Source: Seminavis robusta
Lineage: Eukaryota > Bacillariophyta > Bacillariophyceae > Naviculales > Naviculaceae
Assembly: GCA_903772945.1 (NCBI GenBank)
Contig: CAICTM010000111.1
Location: 53,968-117,967 of the forward strand
DNA: 64,000 nt
Direction of reading: 5' to 3'
The notes beneath the pieces were generated by a model, which saw only the letters and a program-made list of their open reading frames with translations, had not been told where the DNA came from and did no database searches. A program made the position numbers and the translations under genes. How positions within the stretch are numbered: position 1 is the first letter of the stretch; every line of letters begins with the position of its first letter. Below, in pieces: positions 51,856 to 60,413 of the stretch.

Positions 51856-52984
51856 ATGATCAACAACATGATGGACGGGATCTCCACAGCTCCGATGCAA
51901 CAAAAGCGCCGTGTTCTTGGGGTGAGTTGCCTTTGCTTGAGCTTGCCTTCTTTATCAGCTGTACATGTAGTTCGTGCCATCTCACCGTGTTGTTCTTCAT
52001 TATCACTCGTTCATTCTTCTGCAGGATGTCTCGAACGACCCACAGAATCGGTTCATCAAACGAAAGCATTCGACAACCCCATCCTCGGTCCACCAGCCCC
52101 TGAAGAAGAAGAAACCAACGTTGACCACAAAGCCAGAAACATTCAGTGGAAAGCCGATAGAAACCAAAGAGTCCATCCTGACTTCTCTCGAGACACACAA
52201 GGGCAAAAATACTTCTGCTGTTCTCACGAACGATCCTTCCAGCAAGACGGAGCATGACCCATCGCCCAGCAACGACCCGGAAGACGACTACGTCGAAGAC
52301 ATCTTCAAGAACTTGCGCGCTACTGAAACCTCCATCCTTCCCTACATGTCACTTCAACCTCAAGTTGACCGTGAATCGCGATCTGCTCTGGTGGAATGGC
52401 TATTGCACTATGCCACACGACTGTCTCCCGAGACCTACTTCCTAGCCATTGATATTCTAGATCGGTTCCTGGCCAAGAGACGCATCCGGGAGTCCAGCAT
52501 GGTTGTTACTGGGGTCGCTGCACTCTTGATTGCCTTCAAGTACGAACAAGTCGGCTATGTGCGTGTTCGACGGTTCCTTCGCGCCATGGGATTGAAAGCT
52601 TCCATTACTTCGACCGAGTTGATCCAACGGGAAACACTGATTCTCGAGACCCTGAAATACCGAATTACCTTTCCAAGCCCCTACAGCTTTTTGGTCCGCT
52701 ACCTACGAGTGGCTTCCCAAGCCAATGAGGAACTAGCTCTTTCCGTCCTGACGCAGACGCTTCTCAGCTATGATCTTCGACGTCGATTCAAGCCTAGTCA
52801 ACTGGCTGCTGCCTCGGTCTTTTACGCCTTGGGGAAAGAACGAAAACGCTCCTGGTCTCTTGATCTAGTCATTTGCTCGCAGTATCCTACAGTCGAAGTG
52901 AATCGAATCGCAAAAGCCATTGTTGAGACTACGAAGAAGTCGGTTCCTCCAAAGATCAATGTTGCCAACAAGAACAAAGCCTAA
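51856..52984 (+). CDS. Cyclin, two exons
   Basis: Exon 1 is 51856-51921 (22 codons, MINNMMDGISTAPMQQKRRV), intron 51922-52024 (103 bp, GTGAGT...TGCAG, phase 0), exon 2 52025-52984. The product is 341 residues. A hydrophilic, Lys-rich N-terminus of about 110 residues precedes the cyclin box: LQPQVDRESRSALVEWLLHY, TYFLAIDILDRFLAKRRI, VTGVAALLIAFKYEQV and LETLKYRITFPSPYSFLVRY. A C-terminal cyclin fold follows (SQLAAASVFYAL). The Arg and Lys expected for CDK contact (R in DRESRSALVEW, K in AFKYEQ) are present. The pattern is A/B-type-like. Diatoms also have their own cyclin class, and I cannot separate these without a tree. It should activate a CDK in cell-cycle control. Confidence 0.9.
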
Positions 52985-53087
52985 AACATGTCTTCTTCGG
53001 AGCGGGCAACGATCAACATGATAAGATATCATCTAATTTAGTAAACTAGACCACTGTATACATTATTGGTAGTGCATATTACTTTCA

Positions 53088-53761
53088 TCAACTTGTAGTA
53101 ATGATTGTGGCTGGTCTCACTGCTTTCCGCCAAGCAGCAGTACTCCTATTTTCTTCGTCTGAATTGACGACATTCCCCGCCATAGCAAGATCTCTCATAG
53201 CAGTCACACCAATGGCACAATTGATAGAGGCATTCTCCAAATGATCGCAGGCATCTTTGGCAGCTTCTCCTGTGATACATATTGGTACCTTCGTGTGCGC
53301 CTTCTTCAATAAGGGGACGGGGTCCGGCCGAACCAGTTTCTGGGCTATGCCTGGAAGGATGCACTTGGCCGAGTATACATACTGGGACGCCCTGACTCGA
53401 CTCATTGGAAGGGCATGAGCTTATCATTACATACTTGGCACTTTGTCCCAGGCATGCATGGCATCAATCAAGTCAGTAAAACCATCTGGAGCCAGAAAAT
53501 GGCCATGGAATTCACCCAAGAGACCAGCCGCATTTCCAAAGTCTTTCTGAGTGGCATACAGAACATCCTTCAAGAGCGCATTGTAAGTTTGCTGAAAGAC
53601 AGAGAGATCCAAGAGGTTTTGAGAGACAGAGATCCAAGCGGTTTGTATTGACCGTCCTTGGAAATATGAAGCTTCCCACCCCCGGGAACAGAGTGCATGT
53701 TTTTCACACAGTCAAATCTGCTCACCGGCCACCCTGGCCGCCTGAGAGGTTGTGACACCAT
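53088..53761 (-). pseudogene. Decayed copy of the VWD-like secreted protein
   Basis: Three frames read in order as the second half of a protein like that at 31335-32379. They are RFDCVKNMHSVPGGGKLHIS, then YATQKDFGNAAGLLGEFHGH with LAPDGFTDLIDAMHAWDKVP, then AKCILPGIAQKLV and GEAAKDACDHLENASINCAI. The last matches the C-terminal ITEESAKLACAHLKEDP...NC of the live gene. The signal peptide and GDPH motif are missing, there are two frame changes, and a short direct duplication (GAGATCCAAG...GAGACAGAGATCC) lies at 53603-53638. It is closer to other family members than to the live copy in this window (the loop after RFD differs), so it is not a simple duplicate. Confidence 0.7.
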
Positions 53762-54415
53762 TTAGCTATCTAGGGATTTGTACGCTGAGATCTGAGCTAT
53801 GCATATGGTTGCCATACCAAAGGTCGTTGCTCGTGTTGAAGAGCGTAGTTGAGGAGGTCGGAGAGAGAAGGATGGAAGGGAAAGGAATCTGAACTACTAG
53901 TGTGAGCACTTCTTTTGTGGCTATGGAGTTGTGAGGGTAGAAAATACCCTCTGATCCCACGTTTTGACCATAGTCCCCTTTTGGGGGACCGCCTAGATCT
54001 TCTAATTACAGAACAAGATTGGGTATTTAGGCAGCTAACCGTCGACCGGGACTAAATTGAGATGCTGCCGTTTGGATCCCCCGCGGAACATTCGCTGACC
54101 TCTAACCTTATCACCAGAATGAAACGTTCAACTACATGTATTGGATCGCCAGGGCACCGATTACGGATCAAGGCAACGGCTTTTGCACTTCTCCGTTCTA
54201 GGTTTGCATAGTATTCTGCATTATGGAGCCGGAGATTGAGAGGATTCTTTTAGAGCAATTGCTGCGGGAAGGGAGGATTTCCAAACTGATGTGCGCTCAT
54301 GCTGTCCTAATTCCTCCTATTCCCATTGGATGTTGCACCCACAAGTTCCATGGAGCTCTATTGCAGTGAAGGATATTCTAGATATTTATTTTGGGTCTGC
54401 AAAAAAATCGTGACC
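53762..54415. other. Intergenic, no gene supported
   Basis: A 45-codon open frame from an ATG at 54223 (MEPEIERILLEQLLREGRIS) is helical in character but unsupported. Nothing else seen. Confidence 0.35.
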
Positions 54416-54844
54416 ATGGCCGACGGAGTTTCTATGACATTGGAAGAGATGCGCAGCTACTTGCAAGAGCATTACGGTATTCCTGTTGTATTGAGACGGG
54501 TGGATGATACTGAGGTTAAATGTCCATATTGCGGCGAAATGCACGACCATGGCCCTCAACCGGGGCATCATGTGGCTCAATGCAATGAAGAGGATCGGTA
54601 CAGTAATAGAACCTTCCGTGTGGCAGCACTTGAAGTGCTGCTGATGCTGCTGGATTCGTGTGGCCGTCGTCTTCTCGGCTGGCTCGGCGGTATGAAGTTT
54701 ACAGAACTAGTACATGTAAGGAGTCCGAGCGTCAAGCAAAGGAAATGTGATGAGAAGGATAGAGGCACTCGGCTTGCTCTCATAACTGTAATTACTGGTG
54801 GATTTAGTTGTTCCTGGAAAATAGGGGATGCTCTGTCGCCGTGA
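54416..54844 (+). CDS. ORF with a zinc-knuckle-like motif, possible mobile-element fragment
   Basis: 142 codons from an ATG in good context (ACCATGG) at 54416. The first 75 residues look like real protein: MADGVSMTLEEMRSYLQEHY, then a Cys/His cluster CPYCGEMHDHGPQPGHHVAQ followed by C and DEDRY-like sequence (NEEDRY). C-x2-C-x4-H...H-H...C fits a zinc-binding knuckle. I have the impression that this block recurs in repeat-rich parts of algal genomes, but I cannot verify it. After residue 75 the sequence loses character, so this is probably a truncated copy whose end runs into unrelated DNA. It opens the accessory region that holds the Crinkler-like and Crypton-like genes. Confidence 0.4.
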   Translation: MADGVSMTLEEMRSYLQEHYGIPVVLRRVDDTEVKCPYCGEMHDHGPQPGHHVAQCNEEDRYSNRTFRVAALEVLLMLLDSCGRRLLGWLGGMKFTELVHVRSPSVKQRKCDEKDRGTRLALITVITGGFSCSWKIGDALSP

Positions 54845-55630
54845 GGCGGACCTGAGCCAGAAGTTGCCATAGGAGGAAATGGGGAACCATGCTCCAATTA
54901 TTTTGGAGAATTCGTGTAGCCTCTAGTAGTAATTCTACGACAGATTGAAGTTGAGAAGCAAACACGACTGTTTTCACTATAGTAATTTCAGTACTCTTCC
55001 ACTCCTCCCCAAATTTTGCTGGGAAAGCTGGAACGATCACAGTTTACCACGGATAATACCATCATGCAAACAAACTTCAGTCAGTCGGTCGCACTTGGTT
55101 GTTGTTGCTGTTGTTACTACTGTTGTTGCCGATGTTACTACGATGTACTGTTGTCGCTGTTGTTACTACTACTGCAGCGGTGCTACTGCTGATGCTTGGT
55201 GTGGTCACTCATTGGTTTGTTTTTGATTGATCGGTCGGTCAAGGCTGGTCGATCGGTCAGTCAAGGCTAGTTGTTCGTTGGTTCGTTCGAGGACACCAGT
55301 TTCAATTTCTTCAACGACATCTGCCACTAGTACTATGGTACTTATTGTCCCAACTGCTACTGCTCCTTCTGGGTGTGTCGCTCAAACGCCGCGAGGGCTT
55401 GTTGCACATCTCTTTGTTCGAAGTGGTGGTCGTCATCGTGTTGGTTCCTTTTGTAGTTGTTGTTGCGACTGGTGCATCAGTTACCACGGTTCAAGTTTGG
55501 GCAGTTTGTTTCGAGCTTGTCGCAGGTGACATGTAAATGGTCACATTTTACTTACTTAGGTAATGTGATTACCTGTCTTTAACGGCCGTTAAGTTACTTA
55601 GGGTGAAATTGTCACATGGTTCCAGAAGAT
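54845..55630. other. Low-complexity GTT/ACT-rich stretch, no gene
   Basis: 55090-55200 is rich in GTTGTTGTTACTACT-type triplets. 55540-55610 has short inverted pieces (TTACTTAGG / CTTAGGGTGAA, AACGGCCGTT palindrome). No coding sequence supported. Confidence 0.45.
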
Positions 55631-55776
55631 ACGCCCCTCCACCTCATGTGGTTCACTGCCCGGGAGCTCGCCCGGCCGGCTTCGACCTAAATGTCAATCC
55701 TAACGGATTTCCATTTAGGTCTCATCCGGCCGGGCTCGCTCCCGTTCCAGTTCACCACTGCGTGGTGGAAGGGCGT
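55631..55776. repeat. Large imperfect inverted repeat (hairpin) at the 3' end of the Crinkler-like gene
   Basis: The left arm is about 55631-55693 and the right arm about 55712-55776, with an 18-bp loop. Paired blocks are ACGCCC-(C/T)TCCAC, GTGG-TTCACTG/GTGGTGAACTG, CGGGAGC-(T/G)CGCCCGGCCGG and GACCTAAATG/CATTTAGGTC. Weak pairing extends outward to about 55620 and 55790. The outer edge lies about 10-25 bp from the stop codon of the minus-strand gene at 55802. It could be a MITE-like insertion, a transposon end, or a structured 3' UTR. Confidence 0.8.
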
Positions 55777-55801
55777 TCCTCTACAGAACGTTGTTGCTCA
55801 A

Positions 55802-57478
55802 TTAATCGCTCAGGTCAATTGTTACAAGAGGATCCTCCCGCATCTTGCACTGGGCTGACTGAAAGTTATCGGAAAAATAAATGGTGCATCGATCCTGCAT
55901 GGTTGCTACTTCTCTAACAAGAGCACCCCTGCAATCAACAACAAGATAATCCTTGTATCCGACACCCCGATACTTCCCACTTTGAGGATCAAAACGCCCC
56001 ACATGCTCGTTGATCTTGTCCCCATTCCTCAAGAGCTCAATTGCCCAACACCTATCCTCGCCGATATAAAAGTCCAGTTCGCCTGATAAGACCCTCCCAT
56101 TTTTGTCCTTGGCAAAAGTATTCAACTCAGGACAAACAGACACGGCAGGAGGCAGTAGCCTGGTGAAGGCCTCATTAAAGAGCTGCTGGAATGCAGCCTC
56201 CTGCGGAAAGTGTTGTGTGCCACAAGATTGGCGAAGCCTCAGGGCAGAAAGTGAACGCACTGCCTGCAAAATCAACTCTCCAATAGATGTCGGTCCTTCT
56301 GCCGGTCGATTGTAGAAGCTATTGAAATATAGCCATTGGGCTACCAGACATGAAAAGGCACCAGTGCTAGACAAAACACCAGCTCGGACAAGTTGCACCA
56401 AGGATTCATCATGTTGACTGCCCTGAGAAGCATCGATTGGGTTTAACATATGTCCTTTGCTGATAATTCTCTCGGAAACTGCCATTCTCTGTTTTTCATT
56501 CATAAGTTTCTTGCATGGGAAACAGCGATTCAAGTTCACTCGAAATCGAGAGTCTCGCAACGCAGCAAGGGCCTCTGATTGAGTCAGCCTCTTTTGCTCT
56601 TCTTTTTCAATTCGGTAAAGCATCGCAACGCCACCACTGAGTACTCCAACGTGACCACCAGCTAGCCTCAGAAGGGTATCTTTGAAGGCAACCCAGTCCC
56701 TTGCATAAGGTATTTGCTTGACGTATCCATCATATAATTCTTCTGCTTCTTCTGGTGACAGCAATAGGTCTGAAATGTGCGTCTGTTCGCCAAAGGAGTA
56801 GGGAGTTGTACCCTGAGACTGCAAATCATATGTAGCTGCAATGACAACGTTTACTGAATCAATTCTCGAAAAATCCTTTACAACGATTTTCCAGAATCGT
56901 TGTGCATCGAAAGCAAGTTGAGCATCGTCGATCAGGACCCACGTGTCGCCCAAAAGCGATCCAATTTTGTTGCACCTTACGCCAAGCTCTTCCACCAGCA
57001 TATCAATGAGTCCTTGGTCGTCCACGCATTCACCGACATTGATCCGGATGACTCTTGCTTCCGTTGTTTCCCGCAGTTTCTTCTCGGTCAAATCAATTAA
57101 AGACGTTTTGCCAGTTGCAGGAGGAGAACGCAAAATTACTGTCTTCTTGGCAAAATCTAGGACACGAGTGACGAACTCATGTCGAAATAGAGTGAACGGC
57201 GCGTTTGTGATTCCATCACGTGGAGGGGAAGGGGGGAATCGAGGGGTTATCATCGGGCCCCGCAAAGCAGCCGGGCTAAGCGGAGGGTATTCAGCAGGCA
57301 CGCTGGCCACATAGTATGTTTGGCCATCCTTAAGGGACAGGTATCCGCCAATGCGATAGCCATCTTCATCTTTAAGAACTAGCTTCTCGAACAGATGTAG
57401 AAACTCATCCTGACTTGAAACGATGTACTTCTCTTTCTCGCCATTCTCATCAACTGTTGTTACAGCTTTTGATGTCAT
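55802..57478 (-). CDS. Crinkler-type protein: STAND-like NTPase plus PD-(D/E)XK nuclease domain
   Basis: 558 residues from the ATG at 57478, single exon. A short N-terminal region (residues 1-95) contains KYIVSSQDEFLHLFEKL. An NTPase domain follows: Walker A RSPPATGKTSL (117-127; the first Gly is Ser), Walker B WVLIDDAQ (180-187) and AATYDL. A helical linker comes next. Near the C-terminus is a restriction-endonuclease-like domain: Glu in EAAFQQLFNEAF, then GELDFYI (Asp469), WAIELLRNG (Glu481) and EHVGRF. This NTPase-REase pairing is the core of eukaryotic Crinkler (CRN/CR) proteins, thought to derive from mobile elements. Some act as secreted effectors in parasites. There is no signal peptide and no LFLAK-type header, so an intracellular or element-encoded role is more likely here. 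Catalytic residues appear intact. Confidence 0.8.
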   Translation of the reverse strand: MTSKAVTTVDENGEKEKYIVSSQDEFLHLFEKLVLKDEDGYRIGGYLSLKDGQTYYVASVPAEYPPLSPAALRGPMITPRFPPSPPRDGITNAPFTLFRHEFVTRVLDFAKKTVILRSPPATGKTSLIDLTEKKLRETTEARVIRINVGECVDDQGLIDMLVEELGVRCNKIGSLLGDTWVLIDDAQLAFDAQRFWKIVVKDFSRIDSVNVVIAATYDLQSQGTTPYSFGEQTHISDLLLSPEEAEELYDGYVKQIPYARDWVAFKDTLLRLAGGHVGVLSGGVAMLYRIEKEEQKRLTQSEALAALRDSRFRVNLNRCFPCKKLMNEKQRMAVSERIISKGHMLNPIDASQGSQHDESLVQLVRAGVLSSTGAFSCLVAQWLYFNSFYNRPAEGPTSIGELILQAVRSLSALRLRQSCGTQHFPQEAAFQQLFNEAFTRLLPPAVSVCPELNTFAKDKNGRVLSGELDFYIGEDRCWAIELLRNGDKINEHVGRFDPQSGKYRGVGYKDYLVVDCRGALVREVATMQDRCTIYFSDNFQSAQCKMREDPLVTIDLSD

Positions 57479-58190
57479 GGTTACGTCGTGTTTAAAAAGA
57501 AGACAACCTCTTACAAATGCAATAAGAGGTGTCAGTCGTGGTGTCGTTGCTCGTCACGCTGTCACGTTGGCGATCAGTTTGGTGGGCGGGTCCGGGGTCA
57601 AACTCAAAAAAAGAGTGTGGATGGTGTCAGCCGGCACACGATTGAACAATCATCTGTGACCCGGATGTATTAATAGAGTAGATGCCACGTAATCATAATG
57701 ATCTCGATTTCCCTGCGACACAGTTTTATGTAGCGAGGCGCGGTAATGTTAGGGTTAAGGGTTATATTTACAATACAAATTTTGAAGTAAAATCTTATTT
57801 ACCTCGCCTACCCGAGTTCCAAAACTGTCTTCCTGGTGTTGCACGTTGCACGAATGTCAGTCACGTTCCAGCAGCGTCCAGCAAGAGGGGTCATTTTCCA
57901 GCAAAACAGGGGTACAGTAGAGGGATTGTTGTTGCTGGGAGGCACTTTGTTCCAAACACACTACGAACGATGGTGTCAACCTCATTCTTCATGGTTTTGA
58001 CGTTGATACAGATGGAGGAGGGTAGAATGACGGTTAATTTTGAATTTTAAACGTAACGGTAATCCAGTGGCATCAACTTTTGGCATGTTTCCGAAGTCGG
58101 ATCTACCTGTGCGACAATACCAATAGAATTTAGGGAGGTCTTCATCTTTCATTTTTTTCACTTATGAGATGTCTCTGCAATCTTCATCTT
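57479..58190. other. Upstream region of the Crinkler-like gene, no other gene
   Basis: A 7-bp hairpin (CCTCTTA...TAAGAGG) lies at 57506-57529, close to the start codon. GTTAGGGTTAAGGGTT near 57747 resembles two telomere-type units. No coding sequence supported. Confidence 0.4.
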
Positions 58191-58219
58191 TCATTTTTCA
58201 CTTATGACACGTCTCTGCG
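58139..58219. repeat. Tandem direct repeat, about 40 bp, two copies
   Basis: TCTTCATCTTTCATTTTTTT... (58139-58180) is followed at once by TCTTCATCTTTCATTTTTCA... (58181-58219), both ending in GTCTCTGC. The second copy overlaps the 3' end of the minus-strand ORF at 58191. Confidence 0.85.
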
Positions 58220-58685
58220 TTGCAGCCGATACGTAGCCTAGAGCGAAGCCTAGGCGTGTTTTAAATATATCAGGGTGGAGTATTTCAAGGCTTGGCATGT
58301 CAACTATTCCAGAGTCCACATGAACCTTGAATGCTTCAAGATCTGATCGATGCCCTTGTTTACGTTTTGGTTTTGAACGGAATTCTCTGTTTGGGTGTTT
58401 ATGGATATTTTGGATGGCGGCAACAAGGTTGGAGGACGGCGAGAGAAAGCAGCAGCAGCCTAGAGCGGTTCTTATCTGACCTTCACGTGTTTGGTGGCCT
58501 GTGGCGATCACGCCTTCAATGAATTGGGTGCCTGTATTATTTGGTTTTTCGGCGAATGTTGGATATGTGACCCATGTTGGAAGGTTAGACCCTAGCTCTT
58601 CGATTGTTTTAAGCGTGAAGGATGGGATGGAAAATTCCCATTGTCTGCTTTTCACATCATGGCCAAGATATGTTGGCGATGGCAT
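58191..58685 (-). CDS. Unknown ORF, 164 residues
   Basis: ATG at 58685 (MPSPTYLGHDVKSRQWEFSI). The sequence has normal protein composition (SFTLKTIEELGSNLPTWVTY, FIEGVIATGHQTREGQIRTA, a basic patch FRSKPKRKQGHRSD, PDIFKTRLGFALGY) and no low complexity. I recognise no family. Its place between the Crinkler-like gene and fold-back repeats suggests an element-borne gene or fragment. The end lies inside a 40-bp tandem duplication, so its C-terminus may have been altered. Confidence 0.4.
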   Translation of the reverse strand: MPSPTYLGHDVKSRQWEFSIPSFTLKTIEELGSNLPTWVTYPTFAEKPNNTGTQFIEGVIATGHQTREGQIRTALGCCCFLSPSSNLVAAIQNIHKHPNREFRSKPKRKQGHRSDLEAFKVHVDSGIVDMPSLEILHPDIFKTRLGFALGYVSAATQRRVISEK

Positions 58686-58993
58686 GTTGGCACGGTTAAA
58701 CAAACAAACGAAAAAATGGACTTGGCTGCATGATGTTGTCTCTTGGGTCTAAAGTACGATGCAATGGTTGGCATGAAGTAAAAAAAACGAATTAGTGCAG
58801 TATAAACGTCTGTCGGCATGAAGATAAAGTACTGCCTGCGATGCAATGGTCAGCATGAAGTACAACGAAGTATAAAGTACTAATGCATGTCTGCATGTCA
58901 TCAGCTGAAGTTCTACTCGTAAATGAAGTCAGCTGAAGTACTATTTGCGATCATTACCGCTCAATCGCCGCGAGGCTATGCTCAATTGGAAGG

Positions 58994-59174
58994 CTCCCTG
59001 GTCCGTGGTGAGCTTGGGGACCGGACACGAAGTAGGGGGACCGGGGGACCGACGTGGAATCACAGTTTGAGTACCGTTCTCTAACTCTTCAGCTTGATTA
59101 CACTTAATATCGGTCCCCCGGTCCCCCCACTTCGTGTCCTCACTATAAGAAAAACAGTACAGGGGACCAGGGAG
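58994..59174. repeat. Fold-back element with nested inverted arms
   Basis: The inner arms are 59023-59051 (GGACACGAAGTAGGGGGACC...) and 59111-59139; they are 29 nt each with one mismatch and a 59-bp loop. The outer arms are CTCCCTGGTCC at 58994-59004 and GGACCAGGGAG at 59164-59174, exact. No open frame inside. It looks like a MITE or fold-back transposon. Confidence 0.85.
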
Positions 59175-59268
59175 ACCCGAGGGGTAACAATAGTTTCGAC
59201 ATATGGATAACCTTAATTAGGGTTATCTATATGGCTCACGCGCTACGCTTGGCCCCTCGGGTCTCTGG
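59167..59268. repeat. Second palindromic element sharing an arm with the first
   Basis: Outer arms CCAGGGAGACCCGAGGGG (59167-59184) and CCCCTCGGGTCTCTGG (59253-59268). Inner arms ATATGGATAACC (59201-59212) and GGTTATCTATAT (59221-59232) close around TTAATTAG. The left outer arm overlaps the right outer arm of the fold-back before it, so the two may be one larger element or a chain of them. Confidence 0.75.
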
Positions 59269-59270
59269 CC

Positions 59271-59308
59271 TTGGATACAAATGGATGCTGACTGACACAT
59301 TCGAATGT
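59271..59308. mobile_element. 38-bp exact scrap of the Crypton-like recombinase gene
   Basis: TTGGATACAAATGGATGCTG... through ATTCGAATGT is identical to 61303-61340, inside the recombinase gene and in the same orientation. Flanking sequence does not match. It marks a former second copy of the element or a gene-conversion or repair patch. Confidence 0.85.
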
Positions 59309-59589
59309 CGTGATTCCCAGCCTCAAGCATTATTTCACAATCTTCGTTGTCTCAGTATCCAGAAACCGGTTGGTGGGGACGACCCAAAGCCAGGAAGGTG
59401 TCACGAATCTAAAGGAACTCCGCGAACTTCCTATTCACCTAAACCGTCTTGCTGTCGTTTATGATAGAAAAAAGAAGGCGGACTAGAATGGATGATCTGA
59501 ATGGCTTTATCAAAAAGGTCAGGTTGGAATGAAGTTACGTCGGAAGCAAGAAAGGGGGGTGGGAGGAACAGTCGTCATTAAAAGGGACG

Positions 59590-60048
59590 ATGGGATTTCG
59601 GTATATTCATCGTCTTGTGAATGAGTTCCAAGAGCCTAATACATCTTTGGCTAAACGCCATTACAATGACATCAAATACACTAGCTTAGTATTATTCAAT
59701 AAGATAGTCCATGGGCTACGGAAAGGAGGGTTGCATTTTTCGTTTATTGACACGGTTCTGGAAGCGTCGACGATCATTGAAGAGACTACTTTGATGAGGG
59801 AGCAGATGAGACTAGACGAGGCTATGTACAAGCAGGAGATGGTCCACTGGCATCTCTCTGACGAAAACAAAATGTGTTACAGGATTCCTAATAAAGTTAA
59901 GACTTTTGCACAGTTCCGAAACAAGAAGAGCTGCAAGGTCAAAGACTACGCTATTGAATTGGTTACCAAGATGTATCGATTGGATCAAATCAACCGGAAG
60001 GATGTTGCAGGGGAGCAGTCGTCAACTTCTACACATGTGCCAGTTTAA
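59590..60048 (+). CDS. Unknown ORF, 152 residues
   Basis: ATG at 59590 (MGFRYIHRLVNEFQEPNTSL). Helical, charged sequence (RHYNDIKYTSLVLFNKIVHG, LMREQMRLDEAMYKQEMVHW, VKDYAIELVTKMYRLDQINR) with normal codon content and no low complexity. No family recognised. The spacing between two mobile-element features and the opposite orientation to the recombinase leave open whether it is a second gene of the same element. An alternative is a fragment of a larger gene. Confidence 0.4.
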   Translation: MGFRYIHRLVNEFQEPNTSLAKRHYNDIKYTSLVLFNKIVHGLRKGGLHFSFIDTVLEASTIIEETTLMREQMRLDEAMYKQEMVHWHLSDENKMCYRIPNKVKTFAQFRNKKSCKVKDYAIELVTKMYRLDQINRKDVAGEQSSTSTHVPV

Positions 60049-60413
60049 TCAAGCGTACTGTTGCCTTTCGCAATCTGAGAGAGACCTCCATCTTTCTCCT
60101 AATCGATAGATCAGGGTGTTCTTCTTTGACGACTTCATGATAGAAGAGCTTAACGAACAATGCATACCCCGTCAAGAGCTCTTACAAGCGGTTTCTTTCG
60201 GAGTTTTTTTGTTGAAATTGTGAGCAGCGGTATCCGACTGGCGCATGATGACGTTGCTAACGCATGGTACGATCTAACCTAGCTAGCTTAGCCTTAACCT
60301 TTAACCGAAGTTGAACGATGCTCGAGAGCCTGGTCGGGCGCCGAAGATGTCGAGCTGGTTACATCAAAGGAGGACGAGGAGTGAGGAGAAGATGCTAGAG
60401 GCTAGAACTTAAA
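60049..60413. other. Short intergenic region between convergent ORFs
   Basis: Nothing recognisable apart from CTAGCTAGCTTAG at about 60281. Confidence 0.4.

Larger units (their letters stand above)
58686..59589. other. Repeat-rich intergenic stretch
   Basis: 58745-58930 has several imperfect direct repeats of GATGCAATGGT-GCATGAAGTA and AGCTGAAGT-CTA. It is followed by two fold-back structures and a scrap of the recombinase gene, listed separately. No gene supported. Confidence 0.5.

Noticed and set aside
57740-57760. Telomere-like GTTAGGGTTAAGGGTT
   Set aside because: Only two imperfect units; too short to claim an interstitial telomere.
59231-59464. 77-codon ORF starting inside the second palindrome
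   Set aside because: It runs from the palindrome through the recombinase scrap into unrelated DNA; a chance chimera.
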